Source: Armatimonadota bacterium (lineage in GTDB: Bacteria; Armatimonadota; DTGP01; JAKQQT01). From it: a stretch of DNA of 46,456 nt. Under the pieces are notes generated by a model, which had not been told where the DNA came from, ran no database searches, and worked only from the letters and a program-made list of their open reading frames with translations. Positions 1 through 7,352 of the stretch are shown here, in pieces. The position numbers were made by a program, and so were the translations under genes. Within the stretch, counting starts at the first letter, position 1. Every line of letters begins with the position of its first letter. The stretch covers positions 1 through 46,456 of the forward strand of contig DASXVS010000056.1 in NCBI GenBank assembly GCA_036504095.1. Reading direction: 5' to 3'.

Positions 1-111
1 GTCGAGCGGCTTTTTGCCTGGCTCGGCAACTACCGACGGCTTCTTGTGCGTCACGAATACCACTGGGATAACTTTCTCGGCTTCCTGCATCTTGGCTGTA
101 TGCTTATCCTG

Positions 112-618
112 CTACGGCAGGGTTTTTGAGATGGCTTCTAGTGTGATCGTCTCCTTCAATCCGCCGGGTGTCGGCGCAAGGTTGAGGTTGGCATTGCGCC
201 AAAGACCCGTCCATTTGGCGTCCGATGTCGTCGCCGATGTCAATACAGTTGACGTTCCGAGAGGACGGAACAACACGGCGCCTTTGTCCGTTTCCGCGCG
301 CACCCATCCGTCCGTGTCGGACGGCAGATAGGATCTCAGCGTATTGTGCTCATTGGCGCGGGTGAATCCGGCCTTTGTGGTGCTGGAGAGGGCCGTGTCT
401 ATGGGCTGCCAGGATCCGTCCGTCGCCTTGAAATGGATGGGCGCTCCATGGACTTCCACGCGGTTGGCGCCGTCGGCCAGAAGAAGGGTGCGGGAGTTCA
501 TCGTGCGCCGTTCGGCAAGTTCACGAACGGCGGGAGATTCAGGCCCTGCTAATGCAGGGGGGGGGGGGGCACAACAAAATGCTGCCATGCCAAATGCGAG
601 CGCGAACGGGTAACGCAT
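112..618 (-). CDS. Exported protein of unknown function, possibly truncated
   Basis: A 168-aa protein begins at ATG 618, 8-9 bases after a GGAGGC ribosome site. An in-frame ATG at 696 is possible but lacks such a site. The N-terminus is a signal peptide ([13 protein letters not shown], then Ala-Leu-Ala near residue 25). Part of the signal peptide is encoded by a run of 13 C on the coding strand (plus-strand G 557-569), giving four prolines; any slippage there changes the frame. The mature part has a DGSWQPIDT segment, a style I associate with N-terminal regions of large RHS/wall-associated bacterial proteins. The reading frame stops at TAG (112-114), yet the same frame then stays open for 37 codons to the window edge. 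The gene may therefore be the broken start of a longer one. Family assignment is weak. Confidence 0.5.
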   Translation of the reverse strand: MRYPFALAFGMAAFCCAPPPPALAGPESPAVRELAERRTMNSRTLLLADGANRVEVHGAPIHFKATDGSWQPIDTALSSTTKAGFTRANEHNTLRSYLPSDTDGWVRAETDKGAVLFRPLGTSTVLTSATTSDAKWTGLWRNANLNLAPTPGGLKETITLEAISKTLP

Positions 619-686
619 ACTGCCTCCATCGTAACGGTCGTGCAGCGAGTGCGAAGCGGCAACCGGCTCAAGTTGCCTCATGAACA

Positions 687-715
687 AGGCTACCAAACAA
701 ACGGGAAATTGTCAA
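687..715 (-). promoter_or_regulatory. Candidate sigma-70 promoter for the exported protein
   Basis: On the minus strand a perfect -35 box TTGACA (710-715) is followed after 17 bases by TAGCCT (687-692), a weak -10 box. It lies about 70 bases upstream of the ATG at 618, which suits the gene reading leftward. Confidence 0.4.
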
Positions 716-809
716 TCGGCCGGAATCTATTACTTGCAGTAACGTATTCCGGGCTCTGATGCCGGATGCTCACATCCCGCCCCCACTCATGGAAAGACCT
801 ACATGAAAG

Positions 810-2621
810 GTGAGAGGTCGCTCTCCCGCCCGTTCATTACCGCGCGTGGCACACCCGCGTCTGGACATCTTGGCAGAAATCATGCTCGCAGCGCCCCGCA
901 GAAAACGACAACTGGGTGATATCTTCGTAGACTTCGGGCTGGTCACATCGGACCAGCTGGAAGTCGCCGTCGAACGCCAGCGCCAGTCCAAATCACACGT
1001 CTCCATCGGTGACGTCCTCGTATCGCTCAACATGGTCGGCGAAAAGGACAAAGTCCGCTGCCTGGCCGAGCAGTGGGGCGTCCCCTTCATGGACCTCGTG
1101 GAGTACCAGCCCGACCCGGACCTCATGCGCCTCATCTCTCAGGAGATGGCCCGCCGCCTCAAATGCCTCCCCATCGCGCAGACCGACGGCCGCCTCACGC
1201 TGGCCATGAAGAACCCGCTCGATATCTATGCCATCGATGAGGTCCGCCTTATCTCCGGCATGGAAGTCGATGCCGTCATCGCCAGCGAAGAAGAGATCGC
1301 CGCCGCCGTCGCGCACGCCTACCGGGATGATAACGACGTTTCCGATGCGGTTAATACCGCCATCGCTGACCTCAGCGTGGGCGACGATTTCGGCATTTCC
1401 ATCAACCAAAGCGACAAAGAGACCGACGAAGTCAGCCTCGACCAGCTGAAGAGCGCCGCCCAGGACGCCCCCGTGGTGAGGATGGTCAACCTCATCATCA
1501 CCCAGGCCATCCAGGAGAAAACGTCGGACATCCACATCGAGCCGATGAAGGACCACGTCCGCGTCCGCTATCGCATCGACGGCATCATGCAAGAAGGCAT
1601 GAAGCTCCCGAAAACGGCGCAAGCCTCGCTGGTTTCCCGCGTCAAGATCATGTCCGAAATGGACATTTCCGAAAAACGCGCCCCCCAGGACGGCCGCATT
1701 TCCCTGATTATCGACGGCAAAGAGTTCGATTTCCGCGTCTCGTCGCTCCCCAGCGTCTTCGGCGAGAAGATCGTCATGCGCATTCTCGACAAGTCCAGCA
1801 TCAGCATCGGCCTCAGCAAACTGGGCCTGCTGCCGGACATGATGGAGAAATTCGAGCAGGTCATCACTCGGTCGTACGGCATTATCCTGGTAACCGGGCC
1901 AACCGGCTCCGGCAAGTCCACCACCCTGTACTCCGTCCTGAACAAGATCAACACCGGTGACCGAAATATCATCACGATTGAGGACCCCGTAGAATATAAC
2001 CTGGCCGGGATAACCCAGGCCCAGGTAAATGTCCGCGCCGGCATGACGTTCGCCTCCGGCCTTCGAACCATGCTGCGGCAGGACCCGGACATCATCATGG
2101 TCGGCGAAATCCGCGACTCCGAAACGGCGCTGATTGCCACCGAAGCAGCGCTCACCGGCCATTTGGTCCTCTCGACCCTGCACACAAACGACGCGCCGGG
2201 TTCGATCACGCGCCTTGTAGACATGGGGATTGAGTCATTCCTCATTGCGTCGTCGCTGGCAGGGGTTATCGCCCAAAGGCTCTTGCGCACCATCTGCCCC
2301 AAGTGCAAAGAGGCGTACAGCCCTTCAAAGCAGGCAATGGTGAACCTCGGCCTGGAAGCGGACAGCAACGTTCAGTTTTTCCGGGGAAGAGGCTGCCCGC
2401 AGTGCAGGGGCACGGGCTACAAGGGGCGCGTCGGCGTGTACGAACTGATGTCCATCAACGACGAGATGCGCGAGCTGATCCTGAAGAAGGTTGGCGGGCC
2501 GGAATTGCAGCAAGCGGCGCTTCGCGGAGGAATGCGCACGCTGAGAGAAGACGCCATGGAGAAGATTCTCCTTGGCATTACCACCCTTGAGGAAAGCCTG
2601 CGCGTGCTCTACGTGGGCTGA
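810..2621 (+). CDS. pilB: Type IV pilus assembly / type II secretion ATPase PilB (GspE family)
   Basis: Cytoplasmic hexameric ATPase that powers pilus extension or pseudopilus assembly. The 603-aa product has the N-terminal GspE/PilB domain (about residues 35-170), then the motor domain with Walker A GPTGSGKSTT (363-372), Asp box ITIEDPVEYN, Walker B DIIMVGEIRD (427-436), His box STLHTNDAPG, and a tetracysteine zinc site (C496, C499, C529, C532) typical of assembly rather than retraction motors. The GTG at 810 follows GAAAGG; an in-frame ATG at 882 would give 579 aa starting MLAAPRRKR, which fits the family start better, so the first 24 residues are uncertain. pilT follows 74 bases later on the same strand. 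No inner-membrane platform protein (PilC) lies beside it. Confidence 0.93.
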   Translation: MRGRSPARSLPRVAHPRLDILAEIMLAAPRRKRQLGDIFVDFGLVTSDQLEVAVERQRQSKSHVSIGDVLVSLNMVGEKDKVRCLAEQWGVPFMDLVEYQPDPDLMRLISQEMARRLKCLPIAQTDGRLTLAMKNPLDIYAIDEVRLISGMEVDAVIASEEEIAAAVAHAYRDDNDVSDAVNTAIADLSVGDDFGISINQSDKETDEVSLDQLKSAAQDAPVVRMVNLIITQAIQEKTSDIHIEPMKDHVRVRYRIDGIMQEGMKLPKTAQASLVSRVKIMSEMDISEKRAPQDGRISLIIDGKEFDFRVSSLPSVFGEKIVMRILDKSSISIGLSKLGLLPDMMEKFEQVITRSYGIILVTGPTGSGKSTTLYSVLNKINTGDRNIITIEDPVEYNLAGITQAQVNVRAGMTFASGLRTMLRQDPDIIMVGEIRDSETALIATEAALTGHLVLSTLHTNDAPGSITRLVDMGIESFLIASSLAGVIAQRLLRTICPKCKEAYSPSKQAMVNLGLEADSNVQFFRGRGCPQCRGTGYKGRVGVYELMSINDEMRELILKKVGGPELQQAALRGGMRTLREDAMEKILLGITTLEESLRVLYVG

Positions 2622-2695
2622 AAGAGCATCCCGCCACAACGCCGTGGAACGGGATCCGGCACGGGTGATCCGCGCCGCTGATGAGGAGACAAGAG

Positions 2696-3790
2696 ATGAT
2701 CGCCGAACCGAATATCGCGCTCGCGGAACTACACCTGGACGACTTGCTGTCATACGCCATCCAGCATCGCGCCAGCGACCTTCACCTGACGGCAAACCTG
2801 CCGCCGATGGTTCGCGTTGACGGCAGATTACAGCGCTCCCCGTGGGACCACCTGCGGCCGAACGATATCCAGCGGCTGCTGTACGACATTCTGACGGGCG
2901 AGCAGATCCAGCGTTTCGAAGCGACTAACGAGCTCGATTTCTCCTACTGGATCGGAGAAGAGGCGCGTTTTCGCGGGAACATGTACCGGCAAAGGGGCTC
3001 GGTTGGCGCCGCTCTCCGCGCGATCCCGGTGAAGATTCCCTCGATGACCGAGCTGCATCTGCCCCGCATTCTGGAGGACCTGGCGAGCCTCCCAAGCGGA
3101 CTGGTGCTGATTACGGGGCCAACGGGAAGCGGCAAATCCACCACCCTCGCCTGTTTGATCGACATGATCAACTCAGACCGCGATTGCCACGTGATGACGG
3201 TTGAAGACCCGATCGAATATATCCACAAGCACCGCAAGAGCATGGTGAACCAGCGCGAACTTGGCACCGACACGAACTCGTTCGGCAACGCCCTCCGCGC
3301 CGCCTTGCGCGAAGACCCGGACGTTCTCCTCATCGGCGAAATGCGAGACCTTGAGACGATTCAGACCGCGCTCACCATGGCGGAAACAGGGCACCTCGTC
3401 TTCGCAACACTGCACACACGAAGCGCGGCACAGACAATCGACCGAATCGTTGACGTCTTTCCGTCTCATCAGCAGTCTCAGATCCGGACGCAACTCGCAT
3501 CCGGTCTGGAAGCGGTTGTGGGCCAGCAGTTGTGCTCCAAAGTGGGCGGCGGGCGCGTGGCCGCGTGCGAGGTTATGATGGCCTCCAGCGCGGTGCGCAA
3601 CCTGATCCGCGAGGGGAAGTCGTTCCAGATCCCGAGCGTCATCGAGACGAGTTCGCGCGTGGGGATGCAGACGATGGATAAAGCGCTTTCGGAATTGTAT
3701 CGCTCCGGCCAGATCACTCTGGATGAAGCGATGAGCCGCACCCTGGACCGGGACGCGTTGAAACGCCTGCTCGGCGGCGGGATGTACTGA
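2696..3790 (+). CDS. pilT: Type IV pilus retraction ATPase PilT
   Basis: Cytoplasmic ATPase that depolymerises pili for twitching motility. The 364-aa product has the PilT order of motifs: N-terminal PAS-like half with the ASDLHLT signature, Walker A GPTGSGKSTT, Asp box TVEDPIEYIH, Walker B DVLLIGEMRD, His box TLHTRSAAQT, and the C-terminal AVRNLIREGK motif that is diagnostic for retraction motors. It lacks the zinc tetracysteine of the upstream PilB. I place the start at ATG 2696 (MIAEPNIALAEL) because AGGAG (2684-2688) lies 7 bases before it; an in-frame ATG at 2681 overlaps that site. It is probably co-transcribed with pilB, so extension and retraction motors are made together. Confidence 0.95.
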   Translation: MIAEPNIALAELHLDDLLSYAIQHRASDLHLTANLPPMVRVDGRLQRSPWDHLRPNDIQRLLYDILTGEQIQRFEATNELDFSYWIGEEARFRGNMYRQRGSVGAALRAIPVKIPSMTELHLPRILEDLASLPSGLVLITGPTGSGKSTTLACLIDMINSDRDCHVMTVEDPIEYIHKHRKSMVNQRELGTDTNSFGNALRAALREDPDVLLIGEMRDLETIQTALTMAETGHLVFATLHTRSAAQTIDRIVDVFPSHQQSQIRTQLASGLEAVVGQQLCSKVGGGRVAACEVMMASSAVRNLIREGKSFQIPSVIETSSRVGMQTMDKALSELYRSGQITLDEAMSRTLDRDALKRLLGGGMY

Positions 3791-3890
3791 GGTTCGGGGC
3801 TGAGGGCCGAGATGCGAGGGCTGAGGGGCTGTGCGCACCACCTTCGCCATCCCGGCCCTCAGCCCTTTCCTCTCAGCCCTATCCTCTCAC
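3791..3890. repeat. Heptad-periodic palindromic intergenic element A
   Basis: Between the convergent pilT and GH4 genes the DNA repeats every 7 bases: from 3791 the units read GGTTCGG, GGCTGAG, GGCCGAG, ATGCGAG, GGCTGAG. The right half is the complementary series with CTCAGCC units. A perfect 12-bp inverted repeat (3797-3808 with 3854-3865) would fold the whole spacer into a hairpin, so it may act as a two-way transcription terminator. It belongs with the elements at 5188, 6003 and 7302. Confidence 0.65.
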
Positions 3891-5176
3891 CCCTGGAATT
3901 GCGGCAGCCAGGCCTCGTGCGCTGCGAACAACTCATCCACCATGCTCTGGATCTGACGGAGGTCCAGCATCGCGGCGGTGAGCGGATCGAGCGCGATGGC
4001 CTGGAATGCCTTCCGGGCGTTGCCCTCCAGCGCCGCCTCAACAGCCAGCGCCTGCACATTGATGTTGGAGCGGTTCAGCGCAGCCAACTGGTTCGGCAGA
4101 TCTCCCACGAAACACGGGTGCAGTCCCGCCTTATCTACCAGAATGGGCACCTCGACGCAGCATCCGTCGGGTAGGTTCTTGATGAGGCCTGCATTCGGCA
4201 CGTTTCCGTTGATGCGCGCCGGTATATTCGTTTCGCTGGCGCGGATGATCACGCTGGCGTATTCGAGTGAGCGTTTGATCTCCACAGGCTCCTCGCCCGC
4301 GGCCTGGCGCTTCACCTGGTCGTAGTGCGGCTGCCATCCGTCGCGGCAGAGGTCCAGGTAGTCCCAGCGCGGGGTGGCGAACTGCTCGATGAGGTCCTTG
4401 CGCTTGCGGAAATACGGCACGTACTCGCTCATGTGATGCGTGCTCTCGGTGACGTAGTAATCGAAGTGGCGCAGAACCTCGAAGCGTGTCTTGTCCTTCG
4501 CGAAAACCTCCGGGTCTTCCATCCCCTTCCGAATGATCGGATAGGCGTCACGCCCGTCGTACTCGTATTTCAGGTACCAGGCCATGTGGTTGATGCCGGC
4601 GCACCAGTAGGAAACCTTGCTGGAATCCAGGCCCAGGTAGCCCGCCAACTGCTCCGCGGTGCCCTGCACGCTGTGGCACAGGCCAACGGTCCGGATGGAC
4701 GTCGCTTTGGTGACGCCCCAGCAGTTGATCGCCATCGGATTGCTGTACTGGAGCATGATCGCATTGGGGCAGAGCTCCTCCATTTCCCGCGCGATGTCCA
4801 CCAGAACCGGCACGGTCCGCAGTCCGCGAAACACGCCGCCGGGTCCGAGGGTATCGCCAACGCTCTGGTCGATGCCGTACTTCAGCGGAATCGCGATATC
4901 GTGCTCAAATGGCGCGAGCCCGCCAACCTGGATCATCACGATTACATAGTCTGCGCCTTCGAGCGCCTTGCGGCAGTCCGTTGTGGCTTCGATTTTCGTG
5001 GGCAGATTGTTGTCCGCGACGACACGCCGTGCGAGCGATTCGATGACGCTGAGGCGCTCCGCATCGATGTCCATGAACGACAGCGTCGACTCACGCAGTT
5101 CGGGCCACGAGAGGATATCCAGGATCAGGTTGCGCGAGAAGACCACGCTTCCCGCGCCGATGAATGCGGTTTTCAT
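3887..5176 (-). CDS. GH4 family glycosidase (alpha-galactosidase/alpha-glucosidase type)
   Basis: Intracellular NAD+- and Mn2+-dependent glycosidase that cleaves by a redox-elimination route and acts on small imported glycosides. The 429-aa length is normal for GH4. The start MKTAFIGAGSVVFSRNL is the Rossmann NAD site. Other family motifs are LQYSNPMAIN, the metal-binding C167-H168 pair in GLCHSVQG, and N196-H197 in GINHMAW. Cys-His at this place is the pattern of MelA-like members. Exact sugar specificity cannot be read from the sequence. No Shine-Dalgarno site is visible before ATG 5176; a 19-unit heptamer array begins only 11 bases upstream, so the transcript leader is probably structured or very short. 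No transporter gene is adjacent. Confidence 0.9.
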   Translation of the reverse strand: MKTAFIGAGSVVFSRNLILDILSWPELRESTLSFMDIDAERLSVIESLARRVVADNNLPTKIEATTDCRKALEGADYVIVMIQVGGLAPFEHDIAIPLKYGIDQSVGDTLGPGGVFRGLRTVPVLVDIAREMEELCPNAIMLQYSNPMAINCWGVTKATSIRTVGLCHSVQGTAEQLAGYLGLDSSKVSYWCAGINHMAWYLKYEYDGRDAYPIIRKGMEDPEVFAKDKTRFEVLRHFDYYVTESTHHMSEYVPYFRKRKDLIEQFATPRWDYLDLCRDGWQPHYDQVKRQAAGEEPVEIKRSLEYASVIIRASETNIPARINGNVPNAGLIKNLPDGCCVEVPILVDKAGLHPCFVGDLPNQLAALNRSNINVQALAVEAALEGNARKAFQAIALDPLTAAMLDLRQIQSMVDELFAAHEAWLPQFQG

Positions 5177-5187
5177 AATGGGATCAA

Positions 5188-5320
5188 GTTTCGAGTTTCG
5201 AGTTCCTAGTTCCGGGTTTCGGGTTTCTGGTTTCGGGTTTCGGGTTTCGGGTTCCGTGTTCCGGGTTCAGGGTTCCCAGTTTTGGGTGCCGGGTCTCGGA
5301 ACTTGGGACTAGGGACTCGA
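5188..5320. repeat. Degenerate heptamer array, 19 units, consensus GTTTCGG
   Basis: Exactly 19 consecutive 7-base units can be read from 5188 to 5320. The clearest are GTTTCGA (twice), GTTCCTA, GTTCCGG, GTTTCGG (several), GTTCCGT and GTTCAGG, drifting to GACTAGG and GACTCGA at the end. The first 26 bases and the reverse complement of the last 26 are similar, so the array can fold back on itself. It abuts the start codon of the GH4 gene. It resembles in architecture the short tandemly repeated heptanucleotides (STRR) known from cyanobacteria, with different sequence. Confidence 0.85.
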
Positions 5321-5617
5321 AACCTACTCCGTCACTTTGATTGTAGTTCGCAAATGGGGTGGTTGGCCCGATGAAACGACGTGGCGCCGCTGGTGATGCC
5401 TGTGCGGGTTTCCGGCATGACGACGACGCGGTCAGCATTCCGGGGCAACAGGCGCCAAACAAAACGTGGGGATATTGGCTTTGTTCATGGTCCCGGTAAC
5501 ATTCTTTGCGAAGGGGCCGGACACTGTGTTTCGGCACGCCTGGGTGATTACCGAAAGTCCTCGCGCCCGGGTGGGCGCAGAAAGAGAACGGTCAGAGGGA
5601 TGAACCAAGGAACCTTG
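5321..5617. other. Spacer without a convincing gene
   Basis: I see no supported gene between the heptamer array and the small membrane protein. Reading frames that cross it have no ribosome site and no recognisable protein character. It should hold the promoter of the membrane protein gene; I could not pick out a clear one. Confidence 0.4.
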
Positions 5618-5917
5618 ATGGCGATCGCGTTTTGGATCCTCGCGGTGGCGCTGTTGATCACTGTCGTTTCGGCGTTTGCCGCCGCGGTGCCTCACATCCG
5701 CAGCAAAGAGCCGGACGTGCCGGGTACAATGGCGGCGGATTTCCTTCCCGGCTTCGCGCTGATGATGCTGGCGCTGCTGGCGCCCGGCGGCCGGGGAATG
5801 ACCGTGCAGACGCTCGCGCTCTTCACGATTGCATCCGGCGTCACGATGTACGCGGCGATACGGTTCGGGTCTCTCTCCCATACGAGCTCGGAGAAGAACG
5901 ATCCCGACCGGAAGTAG
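5618..5917 (+). CDS. Small integral membrane protein
   Basis: A 99-aa protein of unknown function. I choose ATG 5618 because AAGGA lies 6 bases upstream; an in-frame ATG at 5600 would add MNQGTL. Three hydrophobic stretches are visible: AIAFWILAVALLITVVSAFA (1-22), FLPGFALMMLALLA (about 48-62) and TLALFTIASGVTMYAA (about 73-88), ending in a charged tail (SSEKNDPDRK). This suits a three-helix inner-membrane protein. A strong hairpin follows 54 bases after the stop, so it is probably a single-gene unit. Confidence 0.55.
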   Translation: MAIAFWILAVALLITVVSAFAAAVPHIRSKEPDVPGTMAADFLPGFALMMLALLAPGGRGMTVQTLALFTIASGVTMYAAIRFGSLSHTSSEKNDPDRK

Positions 5918-5970
5918 CCACGAGGCCCTCGAGGTGAAGGCCGCCGATCAGCGTCGCGGGCGGCAAAATG

Positions 5971-6003
5971 CGGTCCCGGCCCTTGTAAGGAGGGCCGGGG
6001 CCG
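5971..6003 (+). terminator. Rho-independent terminator after the membrane protein gene
   Basis: Arms CGGTCCCGGCCCT and AGGGCCGGGGCCG pair over 13 positions with one G-T wobble around a 7-base loop, and are followed by TTT. The hairpin lies 54 bases after the stop codon at 5917. Confidence 0.7.
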
Positions 6004-6067
6004 TTTCGGGTTTCAGGTGGCGGGTGTCGGCTGTCTGGCCGGAGCCCGGCGGCTGACACCCGCAACC
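6003..6067. repeat. Heptad-periodic palindromic intergenic element C
   Basis: From 6003 the sequence runs in 7-base units: GTTTCGG, GTTTCAG, GTGGCGG, GTGTCGG, then falls back through GCTGACA and CCCGCAA. The halves 6016-6032 and 6051-6067 pair at 15 of 17 positions. The first two units match the consensus of the large array at 5188. It sits directly after the stop codon of the minus-strand gene ending at 6072, where it could serve as that gene's terminator. Confidence 0.6.
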
Positions 6068-6071
6068 TGGT

Positions 6072-7178
6072 CTATTCTTCGCGCGAGGCGCTGTTGCCCT
6101 TTTCCTCGGTTGCGGCCGGCAAATCTAGTTGGTCGCTGACCTTCCACCCCGGAGGCAAATAGCATTGGAGGTCCGGAAATACCTGCATCGCACTCCAGAC
6201 ACTTGGGGCGTTGTCTGGGTGTACGTATAGCGTGCCTCTGAGCCTGCAGCAAGACCAGTCCCACGAGTGCGGCACCATCACCAGACCCGAGATTCGCGAC
6301 GATTTACCACTACGGAACAGACCGTTCGTTTGGCGGTGAGCGATTCCGCCGCCGCCAGGCCGAAGACGATCGAACGTGAACACCTCATCGCCGTAAAGCA
6401 CGTTCGCCATCGTTTCTGGCCGGATCATCAGTTCCCAAACCGCCTGAAGAACCACCAGGTTCACCTGGCTGCGCCCTGGCGGGCGGGTGAATGTCTTGCC
6501 GGCTTTGCTCAGATCAGTGTGGACGGCTTTCCTCCTCACCGCTGTATTGATCTCACGCATCAACCCATTGGACGCGCTATACGCATCGATCACGCCAACT
6601 TCCATATGGCTGAGACGACTGCATTCACTGACACCATATTTAACAATGGGATTCACGGGGTCAGGCCAGCAATATGACAGAATATCCAAATCGTGTGTCG
6701 GTGGAGCCGGGCATAGGCTTCCAACTTCAGCTTTCAGGTGGGTCAGGAATCGATCCGCGTCTTGCCGCTGGATCCTATCCGATAGCCAGTAGTGCAACAA
6801 CCAAGGCATTGATATGAATTGCAATCGCGCTTCGCACCTGCGTTGGAAATGGTCCTTTGCATCCCGACTCTCAAGCGAGCGGAGGCGTTTGACCTGGATG
6901 TCCAATCGCGTTCCGTCGGCAAAGCACCGGAAGTCAGGCGGTCGACTCTCGGTGTCCGGTTCGTACTCGACATTCGTGATCGATTCGTTAGCGAGTAATT
7001 CGCAGCACACCCCTGCCTCTAGCAGGACATCCATAGCTGCCTCGCCGCTCCGAGTGATCACGTTTTGGACAAGCCGATCGAATCCCGCCTTGTGGATTGC
7101 ATTGATGAGGGAGTTCAAGGATCCCAACCGTACGGGATCATCCACTATGCCGGGGAAATCGGTGAACGAACGATGCAT
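6072..7178 (-). CDS. Putative PD-(D/E)XK-fold nuclease, uncharacterised
   Basis: A 368-aa protein I do not recognise as a named family. The N-terminal part carries a pattern that fits a restriction-endonuclease-like core: E60 in a helix (CELLANE), then P81-D82 in RPPDFRCF, then D93-I-Q95-V-K97 in RLDIQVKRL. This is the Glu / Pro-Asp / (D,E,Q)-x-Lys layout of PD-(D/E)XK enzymes, in the QxK variant. No signal peptide or membrane segment is seen, so it is cytoplasmic. The rest (100-355) is rich in Trp and Cys without a clear motif. The last residues EEKGNSASREE copy the end of ppdK at the DNA level. No good ribosome site precedes ATG 7178. Codon use is less GC-biased than the neighbours, in keeping with recent acquisition. 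Role in defence is inference only. Confidence 0.5.
   Translation of the reverse strand: MHRSFTDFPGIVDDPVRLGSLNSLINAIHKAGFDRLVQNVITRSGEAAMDVLLEAGVCCELLANESITNVEYEPDTESRPPDFRCFADGTRLDIQVKRLRSLESRDAKDHFQRRCEARLQFISMPWLLHYWLSDRIQRQDADRFLTHLKAEVGSLCPAPPTHDLDILSYCWPDPVNPIVKYGVSECSRLSHMEVGVIDAYSASNGLMREINTAVRRKAVHTDLSKAGKTFTRPPGRSQVNLVVLQAVWELMIRPETMANVLYGDEVFTFDRLRPGGGGIAHRQTNGLFRSGKSSRISGLVMVPHSWDWSCCRLRGTLYVHPDNAPSVWSAMQVFPDLQCYLPPGWKVSDQLDLPAATEEKGNSASREE
6079..6108. repeat. 30-bp direct repeat, copy 1 (end of nuclease-like gene)
   Basis: Identical over 30 bases to 7360-7389, at the 3' end of ppdK, 1281 bp away and in the same orientation. The TCTA that includes the stop codon is also shared at both places after a 4-base difference. 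In both genes the repeat is read in the same frame as EEKGNSASR, just before the stop. Confidence 0.95.
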
Positions 7179-7252
7179 TCGGTGAAGTCAGGCATTTGGC
7201 ATCGGTGCTCCATTGTTGGAATCAACGTAGCAAACAGCCCAGCACAATCACA

Positions 7253-7287
7253 AACGGCGGGCGGACCGAGTTGGTCCGCCCGCCGTT
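7253..7287. terminator. Strong hairpin, probable bidirectional terminator
   Basis: Perfect 15-bp arms (7253-7267 and 7273-7287) close a 5-base loop GAGTT. The plus strand continues CTTT and the minus strand TTTGTGATTGTG, so it can end transcripts from ppdK leftward before the nuclease-like gene. It lies inside the segment bounded by the 30-bp direct repeats. Confidence 0.75.
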
Positions 7288-7301
7288 CTTTGGAAGACTG
7301 A

Positions 7302-7350
7302 GGCTGGAAGTTGGAGGTTGGAATCCAGCTTCCAACCTCCAACTTCTCAC
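7302..7350. repeat. Heptad-periodic palindromic intergenic element D
   Basis: Seven-base units GGCTGGA, AGTTGGA, GGTTGGA, a turn, then TTCCAAC, CTCCAAC, TTCTCAC. Positions 7307-7323 and 7330-7346 form a perfect 17-bp inverted repeat with a 6-base loop. It starts 3 bases after the ppdK stop codon, in the same relation to ppdK as element C has to the nuclease-like gene. Confidence 0.75.
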
Positions 7351-7352
7351 TT

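Noticed and set aside
5188-5320. CRISPR array or telomere-like repeat
   Set aside because: Units are 7 bases with no unique spacers, and the array is internal, degenerate and palindromic, so neither fits.
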